Assembly (NCBI RefSeq): GCF_010093815.1
Contig: NW_022985550.1
Span: 385,074-449,073 of the forward strand
Source: Pseudovirgaria hyperparasitica
Taxonomy: Eukaryota; Ascomycota; Dothideomycetes; Acrospermales; Acrospermaceae
DNA length: 64,000 nucleotides
Direction: 5' to 3'
Made by a program: the position numbers and the translations under genes
Shown here: positions 10,153-20,829 of the stretch, piece after piece
Numbering within the stretch: the stretch's first letter is position 1
Layout of the letters: every line of letters begins with the position of its first letter
Notes under the pieces: generated by a model
Databases searched by the model: none
Seen by the model: only the letters and a program-made list of their open reading frames with translations
What the model was told of the DNA's origin: nothing

Positions 10153-10875
10153 ATGTCAAAAATCCAGCCGCCTCCCTTTCCTCCCGGCCATCAACCCACC
10201 AACAACACCACCCAACTCAACATGCCGTCTGAATCAAAGCCGATCACCATCAAGCTCACCGATAAGATCGTCGAGATTCGCTTCGTGGCCTTCAACGATG
10301 TTCCGTTCGAGTCTATCTTCGCAACATATTGCGAAGAGCAGAAGAAGTCGTTCGATGAGCTCTGTTTCGTGTTCGACCGCTTATGCATTCGGGGCCATGA
10401 GACGCCAGCTAGTGTAAGATCATCACCTCTAGAATAGGTTCTGATGAGATACTGATGGGTGTGCTATTTAGGTTAAGATGCCTAGCGGTGCGAAGGTGAT
10501 GGTTTTCCAGTTGATGGACTCTAGTCCGCAGCCGGCGCCGTCTTCAACTAAAGCCACACCGAGCTTCGCTGGCAAAATTTGTCTCAGGATCGTCAGCAAC
10601 AACTTCATAGAACAGTATTATGAATTCGCGCCTAGTGCCACTGTGTCTGAGCTCTACGATGCGTATGCAAAGGACATTAACGTAGACGTTGATGATTTCA
10701 CCCTGGACGAGGAACTTTGCGGGCCTTCAGAGAACGTTCTGATTCGGGATGGCACTGCTCTACTAGTAAGCACACTGGGGGCTAGATCATGGTGCATCAT
10801 ACTAACATACATCAGGACTATTTCGATGCCGGACTAAATTACGTCAATGTGATCTTAGCCATCTTTAAACCTTGA
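10153..10875 (+). CDS. Protein with two tandem SUMO-like domains
   Basis: 204 residues in three exons (10153-10413, 10472-10765, 10816-10875). The introns are 58 and 50 nt, the second with a perfect TACTAAC branch site. Residues about 30-104 read like SUMO: ITIKLTDKIVEIRF, then FESIFATYCEEQKKSF, FVFDRLCIRGHETPAS, VKMPSGAKVMVFQLMD, matching SUMO beta1, helix1, the FLFDG-TP stretch and the LEM-D-I strand. Residues about 119-199 repeat the pattern more weakly (ICLRIVSNNFIEQYYEF, ATVSELYDAYA, FTLDEELCG, ALLDYFDAGLNYVNVI). No C-terminal di-glycine exists, so it cannot be conjugated as SUMO is. It may instead act as a fixed SUMO-like scaffold, as SUMO-like domains do in Rad60/Esc2/NIP45 proteins. 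It is far shorter than those proteins and lacks their other parts. Start chosen at the first ATG giving an uninterrupted domain. Confidence 0.7.
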
Positions 10876-11110
10876 TATCTCAAAGGACTGGCTTGATCAA
10901 GCAATATTGCAGTGAAGAGATCTGCTAGCAGGAATGGACCAACAAGACACCATCTTACATCAAGACATAACAAGACTGCGACGAGACACAAGAAGGAAAG
11001 AAAAGGGAGGGAGCCCCTGATCAGGCAACGCTCTTGATAAAGAGTTACATAGATAGCTGGAAGCCTTCTATCATTATTTACGCTTGGCTATTATTCCAGC
11101 TCGTGACCTA

Positions 11111-13060
11111 CTAAGCCTTCAACCGGACCAGCATTCTGACCTCGTCGCCCTCAACCCAAGTGCCTACCAACCTCGTACCCGCGACAAGCTCTACCACCCG
11201 TTGAACCCTCTCCTGATCGTCTCCGTCTTCATCTTCTGCCTCAGAATCCCAGTCTTCTTCCTCGAGCCCCTGATCCTTCGAAACCACATCCCACTCGCCC
11301 GTTTCCCAAAACAGCCTCAACGACAGAGGCGGTAGACACAGCTCCTTCCCAATCAGACCCAGCGTCGAGTATATCGTATACGACTTGGGTACTTTGCTTA
11401 TGAACTCGCGATCCTTCAGTATCCTCTCAAGTCTGGCAGCTTTCGACTCAGGCCCAACATATAAGCCCAACGGTTCCGCTTCTCCGCCCTCCGTTTCAAG
11501 TTTCGCAAGAACATCATCTGCGAGCCGGAATCTGATCGTCAACAGCCTCGCTGCCAGAGAGTTTGGGTTGACCTTGGGTGCACTACTCGCAACTTCTGGC
11601 GCGCCGTACTCCTCACACAGCTCGGCGTACCGAGGGTGGGCATCGATGATGTCTTGCCGCTTCCCCGGCAGGGCAGAGCTGAGCTCGGATGTGATGAGGG
11701 AGAGGTAGTACGACTCGGCGTTGAGACGCTCTTTGGCACTAATGTTACCGAAATTGATTGACTTCAGGTTTGCTAGCCGGGCTGTCGTTAGGAGATAGCC
11801 GGTGTCTGTACTCAGGGGCTTTCCGTCGGGTGCGACGAGAGATGCATATAACGGGTTGTGCGAGACGCGCAGGGAGGTGAGACCGGGGAAGACTTTTGGG
11901 AGGGCGTTGATGAGGTCCCAGGAGGCGATTTGGTTGTAGGAGAGGTCGAGATCGGTAAGGGTGGCGGAGAAGGCCAGAGGTTGTGATGGAGTTGATGGGG
12001 AGTGGACGGAGGATATCAGGTTGAATTTGAGGACTAGACGCCGAAGGACTGGGAGACTTGTCACAGGGGCGAGATCTGCGAGGGACTGGAACTCGTTGTC
12101 TTCGAGTATAAGTTCAGTGATGGAGTTCGGAAGGGAGAGGTCAGTGAAATCCAGGTGTTTGAGGATATTGTTGGAGGCCGAGAGAGATGTCAACTTGGCA
12201 AACGTGGTGCTCAGCTGGACCACTTCCGACCACGAGAGCATTATATCGTTGCATGTAAACGTTGTAATACCACTTAATGCTTCAGTGTAGCGCGTGAGTT
12301 CGTCGTTGCTCAACTGTATATCTCGCAACCGATTGCCACTGCGCAGCATACTTAGCACTAGATCTTGCACACAGTGGTGGGCTCAGGACCAAAATCATAC
12401 TTTATTCGTAGACCTCTCAATCTAGGTAGCTCCTCACATATCTGCACAACCTCCCTCCACTCCTCGAAAAGGTTCCTGCTCAGATCAAGCTCACCAATCT
12501 TCGGACTAGTCTCTTTAATCGTACCAGCTGGTGCTCTCTCCCGTACAGTTTCGCCATTGCACATGCGCAGCCCGTCGAGAATTACAATGACTAGTTCGTG
12601 CAAATGCGCCAAACGTCGCGCAATCTTCTCGAAACCTACCTCTTCAACCTCCTTACCGCTGATCCGGATCGCCTTGGGCAGTTGCGGCAGCGGAGCATTC
12701 TTAGGCACATGCAACAAGCCGCTGTCTTGTAATACGTCTGATGCATACTTGTGCTTCAGGGCTTCTACGAATGTGCGAGGCGCGTCGGGAACGCGACTTG
12801 GGCGCACAAAGGATGCTGCTGTGGGAGAATCACGGAGACCTAGGAGCGTTAGTATGCTGTGATCTTGATGCGCTGCCTGAACTGGTCTTACAAGTAAAAT
12901 ATTTCTTTCTACCATGCTGCCCAGAATGCTTTCCGCGCGTTGGATCGTCCCATTCGACACCTAGCCAATCTCCCTTTGTGCCCTCTACATCGCCAATGTA
13001 GCGCACTGTACATAGAGCATCTGAGAACGAAAGTCGTTGACCTACATGATTCTGCGACAT
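11111..13060 (-). CDS. PAC2: Tubulin-specific chaperone E (Pac2/TBCE)
   Basis: 611 residues in three exons (13060-12892, 12838-11111 and, between them, 12839-12401 in gene order 13060-12892, 12839-12401, 12338-11111); introns 12840-12891 with a TACTAAC branch and 12339-12400. TBCE binds alpha-tubulin and helps assemble or take apart the alpha/beta dimer. Residues about 15-60 form a CAP-Gly domain (VRYIGDVEGTKGDWLGVEWDD, GKHSG, RKKYFTC). Leucine-rich repeats follow (LRGLRINGNRLRDIQLSND across the second splice, then ITELILEDNEF, LTDLDLSYNQIASWD, LTSLRVSHNPLYA). The C-terminal part (LTIRFRLADD, LSLRLFWETGEWDVV) matches the degenerate ubiquitin-like end of fungal TBCE, with an acidic insert EEEDWDSEAEDEDGDD. 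It is divergent from ERB1, whose start is 236 bases away. Confidence 0.9.
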
Positions 13061-13296
13061 GGTTGTAGGATGTATACGTCGTAATACACTGTGAAATAAA
13101 GGTGGGGTCAGATGTTTGCATAGAGCTGCTCGTGGAAAGTAAGCAGTCTAGCCTATAGAGGTTAGCTGCCGCTGTGGATCCTGGTCTGGCGCGAAATCTT
13201 GGCCGACAGAAAAAATAATGGCCCATAGACTTCTTGGTAGACGAATTGCCACCACGTTGATGAATCCAGCTATCCTGTCGGCGCATATATCACACG
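13061..13296. promoter_or_regulatory. Shared head-to-head promoter, TBCE and ERB1
   Basis: Only 236 bases separate the two divergent start codons, so both promoters must lie here or overlap the 5' ends. I see no clear named motif. An open minus-strand frame across 12909-13286 is a shadow. Confidence 0.6.
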
Positions 13297-15690
13297 ATGG
13301 TGCCGCAAAAGAGTCGTAAGCGCAAGGCTGAAGTTGCGAAAGCCCCCACTCCTGAGTTCGAATCGGAAGACGAGCTGGAGAATGGCGAGCTTGACGGCAT
13401 ATTGTCTCAGAGCGACGACGAGTCAATCGACAGTGACGATGAGCTCACAGGGAGCGGAGAGGAAGAGGATGAGACGGATGAAAGCGAACTTGACGAGGAA
13501 GACGTGTCAGAAGACGATGAAGAGGATATAAGAGAGCAAATGCGCAATTTGAAGACTTCGAGCGAACCCATACTTCGGCGAAAGAAGAGCAAGACGAGCG
13601 ATACAATCCCGAATGGCACTGAGGAGCCAGCGAACGACGAGAACGGAACATCATCAACATTAGGAGACGCTGATACCGAGGAACGTTTCGGCAGTCTTAC
13701 ATCAAATTACACTGTCACAACGGATGCAAATGGCAATGAGAGATATATATACAAGGAAATCGATCCTGTGTACGACTCTGACGACTCAGACGCTCCTGCA
13801 ACCACGAACACCATCGGCAATATTCCCCTCTCATTCTACGATTCTTACCCACACATTGGCTACGATATCGATGGCAAGAAGGTCATGCGGCCAGCGAAGG
13901 GCGATGCGCTGGATTCTCTTTTGGATAGCATCGACATACCCAAGGGTTGGACGGGTCTCACGGACCCGGCGACTGGCAAGCCGCTCGAGCTGAGCCGAGA
14001 AGAGCTAGAAGTCCTGAAGAAGCTCACGCGAAACGAGCTACCTGAAGAAGGCTACGATCCATATCCTCAAATGGTAGAATACTTCTCAAGCAAGACGGAA
14101 ATCATGCCGCTCAGCTCAGCGCCTGAGCCGAAGAGGCGGTTCATCCCATCCAAACATGAAGCCAAGCGGGTCATGAAGATCGTAAAGGCGATCAAGGAGG
14201 GTCGGATACAGCCATATAGGCCACCAGGAGAGCGTGTGGAAGATACCGACCCCGACGTCAAGCGCTACGATATTTGGGCAGATGAAGCGCCCCGCCCAGA
14301 TAATGTTCACCATATACCGGCACCTAAATTACCTCCTCCGGGATATGAAGAGAGCTACCATCCACCTCCTGAATATCTTCCCGATAAAGACGAAAAGGAG
14401 ACTTGGGATAAGACGGACGAGGAAGACAGAGAACGAGATTATCTACCCAAAGATCACGATGCTCTACGCAAAGTCCCTGGCTACGACAAGTTCGTCAAGG
14501 AGAAGTTTGAGCGCTGTCTTGATTTGTATCTCGCACCGAGAGTACGAAGAAGAAAACTTGATATCGACCCTGAATCGCTACTACCAAAACTTCCTAGCCC
14601 TGACGAGCTAAGACCATTCCCTAGCACCTGTGCGACTATTTTCCGTGGCCATGAAGGACGAGTGCGCAGTCTAGCAGTGGACCCGAGAGGGATCTTCCTT
14701 GCTAGTGGTGGTGATGACGGATTCGTGAGAATATGGGAACTCATGACTGGACGTCAAATATGGAGTGCCAGACTGTCCACCGAGGATGCCGTAGACACTG
14801 TTCGATGGAGGCCAGGTAGAGACACATGCATAGTGGGAGCGGGTGCCGGCGAATCTGTATACTTGATAGTGCCGTTTGCTATCATGTCACCTGAAACAGA
14901 AGATGCTAGTCGAGAGATCCTCGACGCGGGATGGGGCTACGCAGCTTCAAGGCCGACCGCAACAGACGGCAAAGAGCCAGCGGCCAAATGGGCCCGGCCA
15001 GGAACGAAACTAGAGGACAAGGGCGTCCTCGTGAAGGTCACGGTCCGGTCAGCAGTCAAAGTAATCAATTGGCATCGGCGTGGGGAATACTTTGCGACAA
15101 CCTCGCCCCGTGGCCAAAGCAGTGCAGTCGCTATTCACACACTTTCAAAGCATCTGACGCAGTTGCCGTTCAGAAGACTGAAGGGCATGGCGCAGGTGGC
15201 ACTGTTCCACCCTTCGAAGCCGGTGTTCTTCGTTGCTACGAAGAACACTATACGGAGTTACGATCTCTCCCGACAGGAGCTACTTCAAATACTGCAGCCG
15301 GGAGCCAAGTGGATCTCGTCGGTCGACGTGCACCCTGGGGGAGATAATCTGATAGTGGGAACATATGACCGGAGGCTGCTATGGCACGACCTGGACCTGT
15401 CAACAAAGCCCTACAAGACGCTGCGGTATCACCAGCAAGCAATTCGAGCAGTGCGTTTCCATCAGGGCGGCCTTCCATTGTTCGCAGATGCTTCGGACGA
15501 TGGCAGCTTGCAGATCTTCCACGGGAAAGTGGTTGGTGATCTCATGGAGAACGCTACAATTGTACCCCTCAAGGTGCTGCGCGGCCATCAGGTCAAGAGC
15601 AGACTCGGTGTGATGGACATTGATTGGCACACACGGGAGCCCTGGTGCGTCAGTGCCGGTGCAGACGGAACGAGTAGGCTATGGTGTTAG
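13297..15690 (+). CDS. ERB1: Ribosome biogenesis protein Erb1 (BOP1)
   Basis: 797 residues, intronless. Erb1 acts in the PeBoW complex (Nop7-Erb1-Ytm1) during 27S pre-rRNA processing and 60S subunit assembly in the nucleolus. The N-terminus begins with a basic cluster (KSRKRKAEV), followed by a long acidic tract (residues about 20-95). The BOP1NT domain follows (about 160-420; [64 protein letters not shown]). The rest is a WD40 propeller ([32 protein letters not shown], final [20 protein letters not shown] and SRLW). Length and order are normal for fungal Erb1. The start is the first ATG of the frame, directly before the basic cluster. Confidence 0.95.
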   Translation: MVPQKSRKRKAEVAKAPTPEFESEDELENGELDGILSQSDDESIDSDDELTGSGEEEDETDESELDEEDVSEDDEEDIREQMRNLKTSSEPILRRKKSKTSDTIPNGTEEPANDENGTSSTLGDADTEERFGSLTSNYTVTTDANGNERYIYKEIDPVYDSDDSDAPATTNTIGNIPLSFYDSYPHIGYDIDGKKVMRPAKGDALDSLLDSIDIPKGWTGLTDPATGKPLELSREELEVLKKLTRNELPEEGYDPYPQMVEYFSSKTEIMPLSSAPEPKRRFIPSKHEAKRVMKIVKAIKEGRIQPYRPPGERVEDTDPDVKRYDIWADEAPRPDNVHHIPAPKLPPPGYEESYHPPPEYLPDKDEKETWDKTDEEDRERDYLPKDHDALRKVPGYDKFVKEKFERCLDLYLAPRVRRRKLDIDPESLLPKLPSPDELRPFPSTCATIFRGHEGRVRSLAVDPRGIFLASGGDDGFVRIWELMTGRQIWSARLSTEDAVDTVRWRPGRDTCIVGAGAGESVYLIVPFAIMSPETEDASREILDAGWGYAASRPTATDGKEPAAKWARPGTKLEDKGVLVKVTVRSAVKVINWHRRGEYFATTSPRGQSSAVAIHTLSKHLTQLPFRRLKGMAQVALFHPSKPVFFVATKNTIRSYDLSRQELLQILQPGAKWISSVDVHPGGDNLIVGTYDRRLLWHDLDLSTKPYKTLRYHQQAIRAVRFHQGGLPLFADASDDGSLQIFHGKVVGDLMENATIVPLKVLRGHQVKSRLGVMDIDWHTREPWCVSAGADGTSRLWC

Positions 15691-16233
15691 GTGATCTTGT
15701 AGAGCTACTTTGTGCGTGAGCATGAATCAATCGAATGAAAGGGCGTATACAAAGAACGGCGCATCTAAGAAGAGTTTAGACCGACGGCATCTTTGAGACG
15801 GGCGCATAGCATATCAGCATGCTATGGAGTCATTGCGTGATAAGGGACTCAATGCGACCAGCCTAAGCCTCTCGATCACCATCCTCGTCATCAACTTGGT
15901 GCGTATCAGACATAAAGTGAGAGGGAGAGGGAGAGTGGTGCGCACTTGAAGTGAGTTAGTAGTGGAGACTGCGGAGTGCAGTGGTAGCTGTGAATGCAAC
16001 CTAATTACCCTTAATACCCTTGTCCTTACCTTTTTTCCCCCACGTTCCGTGCTGCAGCCAATCACATCATTCCCTGGCGACCACGTTCCTCACGCGACAC
16101 CTCACTGGGGATGCTCATTGCAACTCAGCGTAAACGCCCGTTAAAATGCTGCTCTCCCACATGCCCTGCTATCCGAAGAGGATTCTGCTTCTCTCTTTCA
16201 AGACCTCGTCTGTTGCATTCAGACGTGCTGTGA
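15691..16233. other. Intergenic, ERB1 3' end and bHLH leader
   Basis: No gene seen. It holds a purine tract of GAGAGG units near 15920 and pyrimidine-rich DNA upstream of the bHLH gene, as expected for a 3' end followed by a promoter. Confidence 0.6.
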
Positions 16234-17620
16234 ATGTCGTCCCTCGTTGCAAACATGCCTCGACCAGCTGCTCTCCCTACGCCTCAACCGTCGACTGAGA
16301 TCGCCAGCAAGAGTGATGGTCACACTACCACTTTTGATGCCTCCTTCAGTCTCGGCCCCGCAGCGTTGCGCGAAGGTACTACGTCCTCAACAACGTCGAA
16401 TAGTTCAGATTCGTCTTACAATCCGGCATCGCCCAATCTAAACTCAAAGCCGTCACCTCCCAATCCTCGCAAGCGTCCCAGTGCTTCGTTACAATCAGCC
16501 ACAGTTCAAGATGGGTACACATTACCACCACCACCAACCAGATCACGTAAGATCATTCAAATGAAGCCACAGGCCAAGCAGCAGCAGCAGCAGCAGCCAC
16601 AGGACGTAGAACACCAGACGAAACCCACAGAACCGCCAACGCCGACCAGTGCTAATGGCAAGTCGACAGGAGGGGGAAAGAAGAAGCAAGGTAGCGGAAA
16701 TACCGCAGCCGGTCGAAAGATGGCACGCAAGACTGCACACAGTCTGATCGAGCGGCGGAGGAGGTCTAAGATGAATGAGGAGTTTGGAGTCCTAAAAGAC
16801 ATGATCCCTGCCTGTGCGGGGCAGGAGATGCATAAATTGGCGATTCTGCAGGTACGCACTGTGCGGTGTATTTGCCTATTGGAAGAAGGCAGAGTACGAC
16901 TCAGGAAGCTGACAATAATGGTACCCGCAGGCAAGCATAGAGTATATGCGCTATCTCGAGCAATGCCTCACCGATCTCAAGGCCTCAACGGGCCACGGCA
17001 ACTCCATTTCATCTTCAGCGAAGCCCACTCCTCGCGAATCCACGAATGCGACCCCACAGCCTAGCAGAAACCTCGATGAGTCTTCAGACGAGGATGAGGA
17101 CGAGGCTATGGAAGACGATGCAATCTCCCCCACCACCCTGCCGACGATGCGCCATACTTTCCCGCCACTTCCTCCTTCCTCGGCGACATCACCAATCCTA
17201 TATGCTAATCGCTCAAACCCGCACTCCACAACCACGTCACCCAATATGGTACCAACAACAGACCCAAGACACTACAGCATAACATCGTCCATCCGCTCTA
17301 CAGTGACATCGCCTTCCATCCTACCTTCTCCAGCTTTCAGCTCCAGTGGCCATACCGCTCCACCTTTCCCACCTACTGGACACAGCACTTCAGCACGATT
17401 CGCTCTGCTTACCAGCCCGGCGCTGCATCCGCAGACGGGCAATTCTGTGCAGAGCACGAATAGTAATGTTAATGATCACGGCAAACCCGGACTGCAGCGA
17501 GATCAGAGGATGAGCGAAGACCAAGAAGCTACTGCTGCGTTATTAATGTTGAATTCAGACCGCCGGAATTGGCATAATGGGGCTCGAGGAATGAGCGTAC
17601 GAGACCTGCTGAGCGGGTAG
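16234..17620 (+). CDS. bHLH transcription factor
   Basis: 435 residues in two exons (16234-16851 and 16931-17620; 79-nt intron, phase 0). The basic helix-loop-helix domain spans about residues 162-225 and is split by the intron: ARKTAHSLIERRRRSKMNEEF (basic region plus helix 1), VLKDMIPACAG, HKLAILQ, then ASIEYMRYLEQCLTDLK. The basic region has H-E-RRR, the E-box (CANNTG) reading set. Before it lie a Ser/Pro-rich region and a short glutamine run (about 113-118). After it come an acidic patch SSDEDEDEAMEDD and a Ser/Thr/Pro-rich tail, likely activation or phosphorylation regions. An alternative start is the second Met at residue 8. I recognise the domain but not the orthologue, so no symbol is given. 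Confidence 0.88.
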
Positions 17621-18184
17621 ATGAGTGATGGCGCGTAACGGTATTTTACGTTTGGTTTTCGGAATATGTACGGACGATGATGGTATAGTAGGACTACCGG
17701 TTGGGAGGCTTTTTCGTTGATTTCAAACATACCAGGAGGTCTTCAGTGAGCGTAGATTCGCCAGTTTTGTGTGTTTTGTTACCCCCTTTTTGTTCATCAC
17801 GTGCTCATGAGCGACGGATGTAATGATGAATGCTCCTGGTGTTTCCCGGGGTATGAGCGTATAGCGAGGGCACCTTGTTCTTGCGCCGCAGCTAGAAATA
17901 TATATGAAAAGTGCTTTCAAGCGGAACACTTGCAGCTCTGATATATCAAACTATGTTTGATAGAGGACGAATGGAAGCATAGCTTCAGGTCACTAATTTC
18001 TAACGAGGACAGTACGGATGTCAATACAATCTCGAATGTACAATGTTCGTAATGGTGGTATATTCTGTAAACGCCAGTAACGCCATGCGATACTCCCTCA
18101 TAATGCTATCCTTACACGTCTCCCAGAGGTTTAAAAATTTCCATCTCCTCCATGACCCAAAACCTCTATGCGTCTACTCAGCAT
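17621..18184. other. Intergenic between two convergent genes
   Basis: No gene seen; expected to carry the 3' ends of the bHLH gene (plus) and the transporter gene (minus). Confidence 0.6.
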
Positions 18185-19978
18185 CTAAAAGTCCTTCCGA
18201 GCATGCTTGCTCATCTTCCGCAACCTCTCACCATAAAAGTACAACGCAAACGGAATCGGAATGAACGCAATGCCCAAAAACGCAAGCAGACTGCTCGCCC
18301 ACCCAACACCAAGCCTATTATACATCGCACTCGCAAACAGCGGGAACCCCGCACCGAAACTCGACCGGAACAAATCGTTTCCCGCAAGCACAGACGCCGC
18401 ATGCTCCGGGTATGCATCGGACAAGTAGTTCAACACGCTGTTGAACAGCAGCACCGCGCCCACGCTGAAGAACGCACTGCCGATAATCGGCATGATCCAG
18501 TGTATGCTCTCGCGCGCACTCCACCCGAACCAGAACAGACAGATCGGGATGCAGACTGCGCCGACAAAGGACGGCGGGATGCGCTTCTCGGGTTTGAGCT
18601 CGCCGTTCGCGTTGAATTGCGGCTCGAGGTAGCGGTGCAGGTACCAGAAGAACGGCGGGATAGTGAGCAATGCACCGACGAAGATACCCAGGAACGCGAC
18701 GCCTTCAAGGCCCAGGCTAAAGCCGTAGATCTCGACAAAGACGATGGGAAAGGACTCAAACCAGATGTACAGCAGGCCGTACACGAGCGCGATATACAAG
18801 TTCAGCAGAAACACCATCGGCTCCGTGAAATTGAGCGTGAACGGCCGGACAAGCGTCATGACGGCAATGTCCCGAGTCGTCATGTTCTCGGCCATGAGCT
18901 CGGGCTCGCAGATGAGTTTAGCGTCGCCGGTGAGGCGGCGGAGACGGCGCGTGCGCCGGTACAGGATGTTGTTTGCCGATGTCTCGGGCAGGAAGATGAA
19001 GCAGACCACCAGGCAGAAGCCGGACAGCCACATGAGCTCCCAGATCGTCCATGTCCAGCCCTCGGCCTCGGCCGCGAAGCCACCGACCAGAGGCCCGAGG
19101 ACAGGCCCGCATACGGCGGCGATGCCCCAGACGCCCATTGCATACGCGCGCTTACGCGGGGAGAAGATATCGCCGATGCTGGCGCCGCCGGTGGCGAGCA
19201 CGGGGGATCCGAAGAAGCCGGTTAGGAAGCGGAAGGCGAGGAGCATTCCGAAGTTTGATGCCAGAGCGGTGGGGATCTGGAAGAGGACGAAGATGAAGAG
19301 TGTGCCGATGTAGATTGGGTTGCGGCCGAATTGGGGGATTTCGGAGAGGGGGCTCCAGATCATGGGCCCTAGGCCGTAGCCTGCGACGAAGAGGGTGAGG
19401 CCGAGCGTGGCGGCGACTTGGCTGACGCCGAAGACGCGGACGACGTCGGTGATGCCGGCGGTGAAGATGGCGGAGCCGATGTAGACGCTGAAGGTGAGGA
19501 GGCAGATGAGGAATGTGACGAAGCATTTTTTGAAGAGGGACCAGTTTTGGGGGTTCTGTGTATTGTCATGTTAGCTTTGCGAGATGGGGACTTTGATGAT
19601 GTACAATTGACATACCTCAGGATCATCATCTCCAAACCACGAAACAAGATGTATATCCTTCCCCTTCTCCGGGTCGACCTTGACTCCACTAACATGGTTC
19701 ACATCTCCATCGACAGAAGTCTTCTCGCTAGCATCAGAGTCCCTATTTCCATTCGCACGGCGCTCGTCGCGTGTCCTCACTCCACCAATACCATTGACTT
19801 CTTCCTCACCCTCTGGCGGCTCCGTACTGCCATGAAACGCCGCATACCCAGATTTCTTCTCGTCGATATATCGCTTCCAGAGACTGGGATCCCGCTCTTC
19901 AGAAAACTTGAGATACTTGCCGCGCGAGACGAAGCGGATGGTATGCCCGAAGAGCGTGTCGCGGATGAGCTCAGTCAT
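18185..19978 (-). CDS. MFS transporter, DHA1 multidrug type (Flr1-like)
   Basis: 577 residues in two exons (19978-19616, 19555-18185; 60-nt intron). The join DDPE/NPQNWSLFKK restores the motif that precedes helix 1 in this family. The N-terminus (IRDTLFGHTIRFVSRGKYLKF, DPSLWKRYIDEKKSGY) is typical of fungal Flr1-like drug:proton antiporters. Twelve hydrophobic segments follow. Motif A is GPMIWSPLSEIPQFGRNP; the proton-antiport motif C lies in GVWGIAAVCGPVLGPLVGG. Such pumps sit in the plasma membrane and export azoles, toxins or secondary metabolites; the substrate cannot be read from sequence. No biosynthetic genes are next to it. Antisense open frames over 18152-19313 are shadows of strongly biased codon use. 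Confidence 0.88.
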
Positions 19979-20829
19979 GGCTCACGACTACTAGAGCAAA
20001 GAACAAGGACTTGGGGAGACAGGAACGTGTAAGACAAGCAACAGCCAGATTTCCCCATGGCGCGCGCGCAAAGTGGATATAAACAAACGCCCTCGACACG
20101 AACGCTCCAGCCCTACACTGGTCATCCATCAAAAGTCATCTACATCATCGACATGCAATAGTATGAGAAAGCGGCTCACAAACAGTTAGCACGCACGCCG
20201 CACGCGACAAAGTAAAGCCGTGCGCAGAGCTGGCTGGTCATATTACTAGTGAACCCGGCGAATTGGGTGGTGGACGAGATGGAGAAAAAGATGGCGATTG
20301 GAGATCGATGACGTCTAAATTAGAAAAAAAAATGCGATTGTCTGCACAGATCTCCATCATGATCTACCGATCGGCGGCCGCGGGAGCTAGTGGAGCCTCG
20401 GTGCGTGAGCCGTCCGGTTAAAAGCCGAGTGATTAGGAGACATGACGGTTATTTTGCAGTTATGCCTGTGCCAGAAGGTTATTTTGACAGCACGACTCGA
20501 CGTCACTCTATATGGTGGCGCTGTAGAGATATTGAATGTGTATGCACTTTTTAAGACACCTTCTCCACTCGCCTTACTGCCAAGACTTATCTGGGGAATC
20601 TTTTTTTCGTCATTACTTTGGTTTGTTTAAACGGTCATATTGGCTACCTATTTAAAAGAACTGTGAGGAGACCTCACTGAGTCTACTCGTATTTACAAGA
20701 TCATTGCGCCCTTTCATGTCCGAGTCTTCATCGAGACCGAAGGTGTTGCTGGGCCAGGCGTATATGTACAAGTGCCATAATGGAGCGGAGTGGGACCTGA
20801 AGTACATTTGCATCAAGATGTCAGATATC
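19979..20829. other. Intergenic, transporter promoter and kinase 3' end
   Basis: No gene seen. It carries the promoter of the minus-strand transporter and the 3' end of the minus-strand kinase. A short alternating GC tract lies near 20060. Confidence 0.55.

Noticed and set aside
18152-19225. Plus-strand 357-residue frame
   Set aside because: It is an antisense shadow of the MFS transporter, whose strong codon bias keeps the opposite strand open; its translation has no fold pattern.
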